From an uncultured Bacteroidales bacterium (GTDB taxonomy: Bacteria; Bacteroidota; Bacteroidia; Bacteroidales; Muribaculaceae): a stretch of DNA of 64,000 nucleotides. The DNA lies in contig CACYGX010000014.1 of NCBI GenBank assembly GCA_902774055.1, forward strand, positions 20,086 to 84,085. Direction: 5' to 3'. Below, piece after piece: positions 54,342 through 62,866 of the stretch; position 1 is the first letter of the stretch, and every line of letters begins with the position of its first letter. The translations under genes and the position numbers were made by a program. The notes below the pieces were generated by a model. The model was given only the letters and a program-made list of their open reading frames with translations, was not told the DNA's origin and did not search any database.

Positions 54342-54409
54342 AACAACAAATACAATAATTACAATTATTTGAATATCAGAAAATTGTACTTATTGTATTT
54401 ATTGTTGTT
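54342..54409. repeat. Long AT-rich inverted repeat between hydG and hydF
   Basis: Left arm 54342-54366 and right arm 54382-54409 are reverse complements over about 25 positions with a 3-base gap and one mismatch, around a 15-base loop. It could be an RNA hairpin in the hydG-hydF transcript, a weak terminator or a small mobile remnant. Confidence 0.7.
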
Positions 54410-54422
54410 AATATTAGACGTT

Positions 54423-55838
54423 TTAGAAGTAGAAGTCGCGCTTGCCGCCGGCGATTTCATTGATGTGCTGGGTGGCGATTTCTCGAACGCGTTGGTTCGT
54501 TATCTTGGCCAATTCCTTTTCAATCAAAGCATTGCCTTTGGCAACGGTATCCTCGCTGGCAAAGTCCATGAGGTACTCCTTGAGCGTCATCAGCGCGTTG
54601 GGCGTGCAGATGTCACCAATCTTGCCAGCCTTGCACAGTGCCATGAAGCGGTCGCCAGTGCGTCCCGAACGGTAGCAAGCAGTGCAGAAACTGGGCAGAT
54701 AACCGATAGACAACAACCAATTGATGACCTCGTCGAGGGTGCGTGTGTCGCTCACGTCGAACTGTGCCGTCTCGTCGTGACGCTCGACGGTGGTGTAACC
54801 GCCAACGCTGGTGCGACTGCCGCCGCTAATTTGTGATACGCCCAGGTCAAGCACCTTGGAACGCACGCTTTGGCTCTCGCGGGTCGAGATGATCATGCCA
54901 GTATAAGGCACTGCCAGTCGGATGACGGCGATAATACGGCAGAAGATGTCATCGGGCAGCACATCAGGGAATTCGTCAAGGGTGATGTCCTCGGCAGGGC
55001 AGATGCGCGGCACGCTGATGGTGTGCGGTCCCACGCCGAATTTTGCCTCCAAGTGCTCGGCATGCATGAGCAGACCCACGAAGTCGTAGCGATAGGTGGT
55101 CAGGCCATAGAGTACACCGATGCCAACGTCATCGCATCCACCCATTTGGGCGCGGTCCATTGCCTCGGTGTGGTAGCAATAGTTGCTCTTGGGACCTGTG
55201 GGATGAAGCGCTTCGTAGTTCTTGCGGTTATACGTTTCCTGGAACAGGATATAGGTGCCGATGCCTGCAGCCTTCAGTTTCTCGTAGGCTTCGACTTCGG
55301 TAGCGGCAATGTTCACGTTCAGGCGACGAATTTCGCCGTTGCCCACCTTGGTGTCATAGATAGTGTGGATAGACTCCAAAATGTATTCCAGCGGGTTCAT
55401 CACGGGATGCTCGCCTGCCTCCAGTGCAATGCGCTTGTGACCCATCTTGACCAGAGCCTCGACTTCGGCACGAATTTCGTCCTGTGACAGCTTCTTACGC
55501 GGAATGGTCTTGTTCTTGGCGTGGTAGGGACAATAGACGCAGCCGTTGATGCAATAATTGGATAAGTACAACGGGGCAAACATCACAATGCGGTTGCCGT
55601 AGAAGCGTTGTTTCACCTCGCGTGCCAGTTGCTCGTAGCGCTCGATCAGGTCGGGTTGGTCACAGTCAAGCAGCACGGCAGCCTCGCGGTGGGTCAGTCC
55701 CTTGCACTTGGCTGCTTTTTCAATAATCTCCTCAATCAGAGCACGGTTGCTCTTATTCTTTTCAGCGTAGGCTAGGGTCTCCAGTATCTCGCTATCGTCG
55801 ATGAACTCATCGGCATGATTAGACTTTACATTATACAT
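54423..55838 (-). CDS. hydG: [FeFe]-hydrogenase maturation radical-SAM enzyme HydG
   Basis: Radical-SAM tyrosine lyase that makes CO and CN ligands for the H-cluster. The 471 residues carry the CX3CX2C site 'YCINGCVYCPY' (Cys96, Cys100, Cys103), a TIM barrel with 'RICPAEDI' and 'SQISGGSRTSVGGY', and the C-terminal second-cluster region 'FCTACYRSGRTGDRFM' with CX2C. The second CX2C separates it from ThiH. Its length and C-terminal domain fit HydG. It lies upstream of hydF; hydE is not present in the window. Confidence 0.95.
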   Translation of the reverse strand: MYNVKSNHADEFIDDSEILETLAYAEKNKSNRALIEEIIEKAAKCKGLTHREAAVLLDCDQPDLIERYEQLAREVKQRFYGNRIVMFAPLYLSNYCINGCVYCPYHAKNKTIPRKKLSQDEIRAEVEALVKMGHKRIALEAGEHPVMNPLEYILESIHTIYDTKVGNGEIRRLNVNIAATEVEAYEKLKAAGIGTYILFQETYNRKNYEALHPTGPKSNYCYHTEAMDRAQMGGCDDVGIGVLYGLTTYRYDFVGLLMHAEHLEAKFGVGPHTISVPRICPAEDITLDEFPDVLPDDIFCRIIAVIRLAVPYTGMIISTRESQSVRSKVLDLGVSQISGGSRTSVGGYTTVERHDETAQFDVSDTRTLDEVINWLLSIGYLPSFCTACYRSGRTGDRFMALCKAGKIGDICTPNALMTLKEYLMDFASEDTVAKGNALIEKELAKITNQRVREIATQHINEIAGGKRDFYF

Positions 55839-55870
55839 GATATCATTAGTTATTAGTTGTTTTGAACCTA

Positions 55871-55878
55871 CAAAGTTA
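55871..55878 (-). promoter_or_regulatory. -7 element of hydG
   Basis: TAACTTTG on the minus strand, 32 bases before the hydG ATG. No clear -33 TTG. Confidence 0.5.
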
Positions 55879-55940
55879 CATAAAAATTGTCACTAATTAT
55901 CATAGGCTTGCTAAAAAAAGATAATAAAATAAAAAGTTGC

Positions 55941-55970
55941 TTGTTGTCCTATCTATTTGCAGTACCTTTG
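55941..55970 (+). promoter_or_regulatory. Upstream promoter P1 (TTG-N19-TACCTTTG)
   Basis: TTG at 55941-55943, 19-base spacer, TACCTTTG at 55963-55970. It fires towards lptD and would reach the hairpin at 56009 after about 30 bases. Confidence 0.6.
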
Positions 55971-56008
55971 ACCTCTGGACGAAGATAGGCTGTAGTCAAG
56001 ACATAAAT

Positions 56009-56030
56009 AATGAAAAATGCGTTTTTCATT
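56009..56030 (+). terminator. Small AT-rich hairpin between two promoters
   Basis: A perfect 9-bp stem AATGAAAAA/TTTTTCATT with loop TGCG, followed by TTG, overlapping the edge of the second promoter. It may end or attenuate transcripts from P1; stem energy is low. Confidence 0.4.
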
Positions 56031-56060
56031 TTGTCCTGTCCCCGACTTGAACTATCTTTG
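56031..56060 (+). promoter_or_regulatory. Proximal promoter P2 of lptD (TTG-N19-TATCTTTG)
   Basis: TTG at 56031-56033 (in TTTTG), spacer 19, TATCTTTG at 56053-56060 followed by C. It lies 18 bases before the TTG start codon of lptD. Confidence 0.75.
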
Positions 56061-56078
56061 CACGTTTAAAGGCAAAGT

Positions 56079-58814
56079 TTGACAAAAAGGAGTTTCCATA
56101 TAATATGTGTATTGATGATGGCATTGCTATTGCCGTCGTCGTTGCTGCATGGCCAGTCGATAGAGGCGCATGATCATAATTTTGCGTCTCTCGATTCTGA
56201 TTCTATTGTCAACACAGTTAATGATTCGCTTCAGGCGAGGGAATTTGCCCCCTTACGTGAGGATACGGCGAGTCGCTTTGTGCTCGAAAAAGTGGACTTG
56301 GACCATGTGGTGGAGTTTACCGCTAAGGACAGTATCATCTTGTATGGCCGCAACCATGCCGTCATGTATGGTGGCAGCAAGATTCTCTATGGCGACATCG
56401 ACATGACCGCGTCCCAGATCAGCATGGACATGGACAGCAGCCAGGTGCATGCCATCGGTGTTCCTGACAGTGTGGGCGATATCATTGGGAATCCTGTTTT
56501 CAAGGATAATAGTGGTGAGTATGAGTCGCAGGTGATGAAATATAACTTCAAGACCAAGCGCGGTTACATCACCAATATCGTTACTGAGCAGGGCGAGGGT
56601 TACCTCACTGGCGGCGTCACCAAGAAAACCGAGGATGACGAATATTACATCAAGGATGGACGTTATACCACCTGTGACAATCACGAACACCCCCACTTCT
56701 ACTTTCAGTTGACCAAGGCTAAGGTAAAGCCCAAGAAAAATGTGGTGACAGGACCTGCCTATATGGTCCTAGAAGACTTGCCGTTGCCCATCGCGGTGCC
56801 TTTTGGCTATTTCCCCTTCAGCGAGAAGTACCAGAGCGGCATCCTGGTTCCCACCTTCGGCGAGGATTATAACCGAGGCTTTTACTTGCGTAATGGCGGT
56901 TATTACTTGGCTCTGGGGCAATATGCTGACTTGGCCCTTACGGGCGAAATCTATACCCGTGGATCCTGGGGCTTGACGGCACAGTCATCCTATACCAAGC
57001 GGTATAAGTATTCTGGCTCGTTCAGTGCCAGTTACTTGACAACGATTACTGGCGAGAAAGGTGATCCCGATTACAACAAGATGAAGAACTTCCAGGTGAT
57101 TTGGAGTCATTCACAGAACCAAAAGGCCAATCCGTTCTTGACTTTCTCGGCAAGTGTGAACTTCTCCACAACTGGCTATACCCGCAATAGCCTGAACACC
57201 TATTATACTAATGCCTTTACCGAGAACACCAAGAGCAGTTCCGTCAACTTGACTTACAAGGTGCCTAACTCCAAGTGGACAATCTCCACGACCGCCAACG
57301 TCTCGCAGCGCACGGCCGACTCGACCATCACCGTCTCGTTCCCCAACTTGACCATTAGCATGAGCCAGACGGCTCCGTTCAAGCGCAAGCGGGCCGTAGG
57401 TGACGAGAAGTGGTATGAAAAAATCAAGGTAAGTTATTCGGGACGATTCCAGAACTCATTGACAGCAAAGCAGGATGAGTTTTTGCATAAGAGCCTTGTT
57501 AAGGACTGGCGTAATGGCATGTCTCATGCGGTGCCCATTCAAGCGACGTTCAACGTGTTGAAATACTTCAACATCACGCCCAACATCAATGTGAACGATC
57601 GCATGTACACCAGTAAGATCAAGCAGCAATGGGACCCGAATGCCAGCGCTGTTGTGAGGGATACGACTTACGGTTTCTACAATGTTTTCGACTTCAACTT
57701 CGGCGTCTCACTGAGCACTAAAGTCTATGGATTCTTCAAGCCCTTGAAATTTTTGGGTAAACTTAGTGAGAAATTTCAGATGGTGCGCCACGTGCTCACA
57801 CCAACCATTTCGTTCTCGGCCGCACCAGACTTTGGGGCGCCATTCTGGGGATACTTCGGTAACTATGAGTATGTTGACGCCAAGGGTGTCACCCGCAAAC
57901 AGCAATACAATTATTTCCAGCATGGTATCTATGGCAGTGCGTCCAACGGCAAATCGGGAATGATATCGTTCAACATCGCTAACAATCTCGAGGCCAAAAT
58001 CAAGAGTGATAATGACAGCACTGGATTCAAGAAGATTTCGCTGATTGAGAATTTCACGCTTAGCCAGTCGTGCAACCTCGCTGCCGACTCGCTGAAGTGG
58101 AGCAACCTGAACACCAGCATCATGTTGCGCTTGACCAAGGGCTTTAACTTGAGCCTGAGTGCTACATGGGATGTATATAAATATGGCCTTAATGAGTCGG
58201 GCGCTCCAGTGAGAATCAACAAGTTGCGCTTGTTTAATGGCGGTGGATGGGGACGCTTGTCGAGTACTGGTACCTCGTTCTCCTATACGTTTAACAACGA
58301 CACGTTCAAGCGCAAGAAGGACAAGAAAAACGAGAATCCCAAGCCTCAAGGTGGCCTTAACCGGAATGCCAACAACGGTGACACGGATGAAGAAGAGCAG
58401 CAGGGAACGGGCCCATCAACCGACCTAGAACTCATCAATGGCTACGCCAAGTGGGAATGTCCGTGGAGCCTGACGGTGAACTACTCGCTCTCTTACGGTT
58501 ACGGCACCTTTAACTACAAGAAAATGGAGTACAACGGCAAGTGGACTCAGAACCTGAGCCTTAATGCCAACATACGCCCCACTCAGAATTGGTCTCTAAC
58601 GGCGTCGGCCAGCTACAACTTCGACACTCACAAGATTGCCTACATGAACTGCAGCATTTCTCGACAGATGCACTGCTTCGAGATGAGTGCGAGCTTTGTC
58701 CCGGTGGGTCCCTACAAGAGTTACAACTTCCATATCGCTGTCAAGTCATCCATTCTCCAGGACGTGAAGTATGACAAGCACTCAAGCATCTACAATGGTG
58801 TCAACTGGTACTAG
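56079..58814 (+). CDS. lptD: LptD/OstA-type outer-membrane LPS-assembly protein
   Basis: Outer-membrane beta-barrel that inserts LPS into the outer leaflet, Bacteroidetes type. The start appears to be TTG at 56079: it gives a signal peptide with 'TKRSFHIICVLMMALLLPS', whereas the first ATG (56115) lacks the basic n-region. An OstA/LptA-like domain covers residues 65-225 ('AVMYGGSKILYGDID', 'GYLTGGVTKKTEDDEYYIKDGRYTTC' region) and the barrel with alternating strands continues to 911. The final strand ends 'IYNGVNWY'. It overlaps the next gene. Confidence 0.88.
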   Translation: MTKRSFHIICVLMMALLLPSSLLHGQSIEAHDHNFASLDSDSIVNTVNDSLQAREFAPLREDTASRFVLEKVDLDHVVEFTAKDSIILYGRNHAVMYGGSKILYGDIDMTASQISMDMDSSQVHAIGVPDSVGDIIGNPVFKDNSGEYESQVMKYNFKTKRGYITNIVTEQGEGYLTGGVTKKTEDDEYYIKDGRYTTCDNHEHPHFYFQLTKAKVKPKKNVVTGPAYMVLEDLPLPIAVPFGYFPFSEKYQSGILVPTFGEDYNRGFYLRNGGYYLALGQYADLALTGEIYTRGSWGLTAQSSYTKRYKYSGSFSASYLTTITGEKGDPDYNKMKNFQVIWSHSQNQKANPFLTFSASVNFSTTGYTRNSLNTYYTNAFTENTKSSSVNLTYKVPNSKWTISTTANVSQRTADSTITVSFPNLTISMSQTAPFKRKRAVGDEKWYEKIKVSYSGRFQNSLTAKQDEFLHKSLVKDWRNGMSHAVPIQATFNVLKYFNITPNINVNDRMYTSKIKQQWDPNASAVVRDTTYGFYNVFDFNFGVSLSTKVYGFFKPLKFLGKLSEKFQMVRHVLTPTISFSAAPDFGAPFWGYFGNYEYVDAKGVTRKQQYNYFQHGIYGSASNGKSGMISFNIANNLEAKIKSDNDSTGFKKISLIENFTLSQSCNLAADSLKWSNLNTSIMLRLTKGFNLSLSATWDVYKYGLNESGAPVRINKLRLFNGGGWGRLSSTGTSFSYTFNNDTFKRKKDKKNENPKPQGGLNRNANNGDTDEEEQQGTGPSTDLELINGYAKWECPWSLTVNYSLSYGYGTFNYKKMEYNGKWTQNLSLNANIRPTQNWSLTASASYNFDTHKIAYMNCSISRQMHCFEMSASFVPVGPYKSYNFHIAVKSSILQDVKYDKHSSIYNGVNWY

Positions 58815-59430
58815 AATCCTTGTCGTTTTCTTCTCCTTGTGCATGGCCCTTATCGGTCAGTCTCAAGTTATTGCCTCGCTGCGTGAGGGCGATTTGCTCT
58901 TTGGCTGTGCCGATGGCGATAATGCCATCACGGCAGTTACCAGTGGGGTAGAGGGAAAACTCATCGATCACGTGGGGGTTGTGCACCGCATCGGTGGTGA
59001 CCAGGGACCGTTATTCGTTATTGAGGCCATTAAGCCGATGGTGTGCCTGACTCCTGTTGACACGTTCCTGTTCCATAACCCTCAGGTGATGGTGGGACGA
59101 GTGAATGTTGAGGTGGACATATGTCGTTCAATTCGCAATTGCTTGCTGATGGTGGGAAAGCCCTATGATGACCTGTACCTTCAGGGAGATAGCGCCATTT
59201 ATTGCAGTGAGTTGGTGCAGAGTTGTTTTGTTACGCCCATTGGCGACCTCGTTTTTGACACGGTACCCATGTCGTTCCATGACGATTCGGGCAAGATAAC
59301 CGATTACTGGCGAGATTTTTACGCGCGCCGAGGCATGAGAGTACCTGAAGGCGCCCCGGGTACCAACCCAGGCGAATTGTCACGCAGGCCGAACGTGACA
59401 ATTATTGGCAAATATCCGATACATCTTTAA
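58795..59430 (+). CDS. YiiX/YebB-like permuted papain-fold hydrolase, exported
   Basis: A 211-residue protein of the NlpC/P60-like permuted papain fold (YiiX family). Catalytic residues appear in permuted order: His in 'LIDHVGVVHRI' and Cys in 'IYCSELVQSCF'. A signal peptide follows the ATG at 58795 ('MVSTGTRILVVFFSLCMALIG'). An upstream ATG at 58771 is possible and would add 8 residues. The gene overlaps lptD by 20 bases (44 with the longer start), so it is translationally coupled. It may be an amidase or peptidase on lipids or peptidoglycan; substrate unknown. Confidence 0.82.
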   Translation: MVSTGTRILVVFFSLCMALIGQSQVIASLREGDLLFGCADGDNAITAVTSGVEGKLIDHVGVVHRIGGDQGPLFVIEAIKPMVCLTPVDTFLFHNPQVMVGRVNVEVDICRSIRNCLLMVGKPYDDLYLQGDSAIYCSELVQSCFVTPIGDLVFDTVPMSFHDDSGKITDYWRDFYARRGMRVPEGAPGTNPGELSRRPNVTIIGKYPIHL

Positions 59431-59511
59431 TAAGTCCATTCGTGGGAGCAATAAAAGGGCGTAAAGTGAAAAAAACTCTCGGCCAAAAACTAATTACTGA
59501 AAACAAATTAC

Positions 59512-59519
59512 TATCTTTG
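59512..59519 (+). promoter_or_regulatory. -7 element of the LysE-family gene
   Basis: TATCTTTG, 27 bases before GTG 59547. Between them lies a five-codon open frame (59530-59547, MKNLL) whose TAG overlaps the GTG. Confidence 0.5.
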
Positions 59520-59546
59520 TAAGTTTTAAATGAAGAACCTCCTGTA

Positions 59547-60203
59547 GTGGGTACAATTATATCCATAATAATCGGTTGTGTGTCAATAGGTATTATCCTG
59601 TCGGCGCCCATGGGGCCTATAGGTATCCTATGCATCCAGCGCACCCTTAACCATGGCCGAAATGCGGGCTTCTTCACTGGTGTGGGTGCCGCTGCCAGCG
59701 ATTTGTTCTATTGTCTGCTGGTGGGATTGGGCATTTCGCTGGTCATCGATTTCATTGCCGACCATGTCAACATTCTGCAAATTGTCGGCAGTATCATCCT
59801 GATCATCTATGCTGTGTACATGATTTTTCACAACCCTGTGAGTCAAATCAAAGAGAACATCGACCAGCGCGATGACCATTGGCGGCACATGGGTACCGGT
59901 TTCCTGTTCACCTTGAGTAATCCGCTCATCATGTTCCTGATTATCCCGCTATTCGCGCGATTTGGCTTCCCTTTGCCCGAATACAAGTTCTATCACGTGA
60001 TTCTGGGCTATGCATGTATTGTGTTGGGGGCATTGTTGTGGTGGGCTGTCATCACATTCTTCGTGGACAAGGTGCGCACCCATTTTAACATCCGTTCGAT
60101 GTGGCTCATCAACCGCATCATCGGCTCTATCATCTTGATTCTCTCCCTTTATGGCCTAGTCACAGGAACTATCGCCTATCTCCAGCAACTTGATATTATA
60201 TAA
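59547..60203 (+). CDS. LysE-family amino acid exporter
   Basis: Inner-membrane transporter of the LysE/RhtB family, which exports amino acids or related small molecules. GTG start, 218 residues, six hydrophobic helices. The family signature at the N-terminus is 'SAPMGPIGILCIQRTL' with 'GVGAAASDLFYC' following. The substrate cannot be read. No ATG lies in the frame upstream before the stop at 59520, which forces the GTG. A hairpin follows the gene and separates it from convergent buk. Confidence 0.87.
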   Translation: MGTIISIIIGCVSIGIILSAPMGPIGILCIQRTLNHGRNAGFFTGVGAAASDLFYCLLVGLGISLVIDFIADHVNILQIVGSIILIIYAVYMIFHNPVSQIKENIDQRDDHWRHMGTGFLFTLSNPLIMFLIIPLFARFGFPLPEYKFYHVILGYACIVLGALLWWAVITFFVDKVRTHFNIRSMWLINRIIGSIILILSLYGLVTGTIAYLQQLDII

Positions 60204-60205
60204 TA

Positions 60206-60251
60206 CACAAAAACAAGGTGTATCACCATATTTGGACACACCTTGTTGTGT
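60206..60251. terminator. Bidirectional hairpin between LysE gene and buk
   Basis: CAAGGTGT (60214-60221) pairs with ACACCTTG (60238-60245), extended by ACACAA/TTGTGT flanks. It lies between convergent genes. Confidence 0.7.
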
Positions 60252-60295
60252 TAGCGATTAACTTAAGATCTTAGAGCCTAAGACCTAATGTGCTC

Positions 60296-61351
60296 TTAGT
60301 ACTTCTTCACCTCGATTTCGCCACGCAAAACAGCCTCGGCATTAGCTGCCAATGCTGACATTTCATCCTCGCCGGGATAAACATGAACAGGAGCCATCCA
60401 GCCGATGCGTTTCTTGAGCTCATCAACCATATATTTCCAGTAGGCGATTCCGCCAGTGATGAGAATGGCATCGATATTACCGCACAGGACAGCGCCCTTC
60501 TCGGCGATAGCCTTGGCAATATGGTAGATCATCGCATTGATAACTAGTGTGGCTTTCTCATCACCTTCATTCATGCGGCGTTCGGCCTCAATCATGTCAG
60601 TTGTTCCCAGATGCGAGAACACGCCACCCTTGCCCGAGATCATCTTGAGAATCTCATCTTTAGTATATTCGCCGCTGAAGCACAGGTTGATCAGGTCGCG
60701 GGCGGGCAGGCTGCCTGCGCGCTCGGGAGAGAATGGACCCTCGCCGTCAAGGGCGTTGTTCACGTCAACGGCACGGCCATGATCGTGAGCAGCCACCGAG
60801 ATGCCGCCGCCCAGATGGGCAACGATGAGGTTCAAATCCTCATAACGCTTGCCGTTCTCCTTAGCAAAACGGCGGGCGATGGCGCGCTGGTTCAGAGCGT
60901 GCCAAATGCTCTCGCGCTTGAACATGGATAATCCGCACACGCGGGCATAATCGTTCAATTCGTCAGTAACCACAGGATCTGCAATATAGCAAGGACAATC
61001 CAGACCTTTAGCAATCTCGCGGGCAATAACGCAACCCAAGTCGCATGCGTGCTGATGCTCGCTGGCATAGGTGGCCTGAATCATGTTCTCATCTACTGCA
61101 TACACGCCACCAGGCAGGGGCTTGGTCAAGCTGCCACGAGCGACAATAGCATCAAACTTCACGGGGATACCGGCTTTTTCCAACTCACCAAGGATCATCT
61201 GGCGGCGGAAGTCAAACTGGTCGGTAATCTTTGCATAGGGTGCTAACTCCTCTGCTGTGTGTCGGATGACTTTAATCAAGATGGGTTCGCCGTTCTCAAC
61301 GACTGCCATTTTGGTGGATGTTGATCCAGGATTGATAACTAAAATCTTCAT
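60296..61351 (-). CDS. buk: Butyrate kinase
   Basis: Transfers phosphate from butyryl-phosphate to ADP, making butyrate and ATP. ASKHA-fold kinase of 351 residues: 'NPGSTSTK' (residues 7-14), 'VARGSLTKPLPGG' near 70, 'LIVAHLGGGISVAAHDHG' near 175, 'DGEGPFSPERAGSLP' near 205 and 'LITGGIAYWKY' near 295. This is the Buk type rather than acetate kinase. It forms a pair with ptb, 65 bases upstream on the same strand, completing acyl-CoA to acid conversion. It may also use branched-chain acyl-phosphates. Confidence 0.92.
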   Translation of the reverse strand: MKILVINPGSTSTKMAVVENGEPILIKVIRHTAEELAPYAKITDQFDFRRQMILGELEKAGIPVKFDAIVARGSLTKPLPGGVYAVDENMIQATYASEHQHACDLGCVIAREIAKGLDCPCYIADPVVTDELNDYARVCGLSMFKRESIWHALNQRAIARRFAKENGKRYEDLNLIVAHLGGGISVAAHDHGRAVDVNNALDGEGPFSPERAGSLPARDLINLCFSGEYTKDEILKMISGKGGVFSHLGTTDMIEAERRMNEGDEKATLVINAMIYHIAKAIAEKGAVLCGNIDAILITGGIAYWKYMVDELKKRIGWMAPVHVYPGEDEMSALAANAEAVLRGEIEVKKY

Positions 61352-61416
61352 TGTTATTTATTTTAATGATTGGAGATTAAAGATTGTGGTTTAAAGTAAT
61401 AGATTAATTTTTTGCC

Positions 61417-62328
61417 TTACTCGGCTGCCATTGTAGCGACGGCCAAGCTGTAGAACTTGGACTGGGCGCTATCGGCGCGCGAGGGAACCACAGCGGGGCA
61501 CTTGGCACCCAGCAGCAGACCTGCTGTGCTGGCACCGGCAAACAGGGTGATGGCTTTGTAGAACACATTACCAGCCTCGATGTCGGGCATGATGAGCACG
61601 TCACTGTCGCCCTGCAGGGGAGAAGTGAGGCCCTTGGCTTCCATAGCGTGCATGCTGCAAGCGCACTTGGCGTCCAGCGGTCCGTCAACGATGCACTTAC
61701 CGAGCTCGCCCTTGTTGGCCATGTCGATAATCACGGGATAATCCTCGGTGAAGGGGAAATGCTTGCCGTTAACCTTCTCGGTGCAGTGGATCAGGGCCAC
61801 CTTGGGCTCCTCGATGCCGAAGTTGCGGGCCACATTAGACATGTATTTCACCATCTCGATGCGCTGGGCCTGGTTGGGATAGGGGATCACGGCGGCGTCG
61901 GTGAAGAACAACAGCTTGTGATAGCTGGGAATCGAAGCCACTGCAGCGTGAGTCAGCACATTGCCCTTGGGCAGGATGCCGGTCTCCTTGTTCAGCACGG
62001 CGCGCAGCAGGTTGTCGGTGTTGATCAGACCTTTCATCAGCACGTCGGCCTTGTCTTCACGCACCAGGGCCACGGCCTTGGCGGCAGCATCGTCGGCGTC
62101 GGTGGCGTCGATAAAACTCATGCTGGCGGCAAAGGGTTTGAGAGCCTCGTTGGCTTTCAACTTTTCTTCACAACCTACAAAGATGGCCTCGATAAAGCCG
62201 GCCTTGAGTGCCTCGGCACAAGCGGCGGGAGTCTTCTCGTCGGCTGCCCAAACTACTGCTACACGTTTTTTTACGTTGTTTTCTTTGAGATGAGCTAACA
62301 GCTCGTCAAAATTCTTAATGGTATTCAT
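61417..62328 (-). CDS. ptb: Phosphate butyryltransferase
   Basis: Converts butyryl-CoA and phosphate to butyryl-phosphate. The 303 residues have the phosphotransacetylase fold: 'RVAVVWAADEKTPAACAEAL' near residue 22, 'DVLMKGLINTDNLLRAVLN' near 98 and 'GDSDVLIMPDIEAGNVFYK' near 240. The Ptb type is supported by pairing with buk. The substrate range may include isobutyryl- or isovaleryl-CoA. Crotonase or acyl-CoA dehydrogenase genes for making butyryl-CoA are not in the window. Confidence 0.9.
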   Translation of the reverse strand: MNTIKNFDELLAHLKENNVKKRVAVVWAADEKTPAACAEALKAGFIEAIFVGCEEKLKANEALKPFAASMSFIDATDADDAAAKAVALVREDKADVLMKGLINTDNLLRAVLNKETGILPKGNVLTHAAVASIPSYHKLLFFTDAAVIPYPNQAQRIEMVKYMSNVARNFGIEEPKVALIHCTEKVNGKHFPFTEDYPVIIDMANKGELGKCIVDGPLDAKCACSMHAMEAKGLTSPLQGDSDVLIMPDIEAGNVFYKAITLFAGASTAGLLLGAKCPAVVPSRADSAQSKFYSLAVATMAAE

Positions 62329-62367
62329 TAATAAATTAGTATAAAGAAGTTAATGGTTTTGGATGCC

Positions 62368-62399
62368 CAAAATTACTACATTTTCGCAACATACCACAA
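62368..62399 (-). promoter_or_regulatory. Promoter of ptb-buk (TTG-N21-TAATTTTG)
   Basis: On the minus strand TAATTTTG (62368-62375) has TTG (62397-62399) 21 bases upstream. The leader to the ptb ATG is about 33 bases. Confidence 0.55.
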
Positions 62400-62498
62400 T
62401 TTTTTTATCAACAAGATAAAAAAATATCAGCATTTCCCGCATTGCCATCATGCGAGGCTGCTTGCGCACTAACAATGGCAAGAAAAATTTGTTTTTGT

Positions 62499-62529
62499 TT
62501 GCCATTGTGCATGACTTGCACTATCTTTG
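62499..62529 (+). promoter_or_regulatory. Promoter of tatA-tatC (TTG-N20-TATCTTTG)
   Basis: TTG at 62499-62501 (in TTTG), spacer 20, TATCTTTG at 62522-62529 followed by C; 33 bases before the tatA ATG. Confidence 0.7.
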
Positions 62530-62562
62530 CATTCAGTAAAAACAATTTAAAGAATTACAACA

Positions 62563-62781
62563 ATGACACTTAACGGTATATTGGCATTATTTAACCTGGG
62601 TACGGGTGAGATCATCATTATTGTGGCTATCATTCTGTTGCTCTTTGGCGGCAAAAAGATTCCCGAGCTCATGCGTGGACTGGGCAAGGGCGTGAAGTCG
62701 TTCAAGCAGGGCATGAATGAGATTGAGGACGAGATCAAGAAGCCCATTGATGACCTCAATAACAAGGACCAAAAAGATTAA
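62563..62781 (+). CDS. tatA: Twin-arginine translocase subunit TatA/E
   Basis: Small pore-forming subunit of the Tat system (72 residues). A single N-terminal helix '[20 protein letters not shown]' contains the FGxxxxPE signature, followed by an amphipathic helix ('[15 protein letters not shown]') and an acidic tail. No separate TatB is next to it; with one TatA/E and a TatC it looks like a minimal TatAC system. TatC starts 86 bases downstream. Confidence 0.93.
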   Translation: MTLNGILALFNLGTGEIIIIVAIILLLFGGKKIPELMRGLGKGVKSFKQGMNEIEDEIKKPIDDLNNKDQKD

Positions 62782-62866
62782 ATAATTACTAGAAAAACTG
62801 GCATATAATTATTTGTCATATAGATTGTTCATATTTTCTATTTCTATGTCAGTTTACTAGCGCCCA

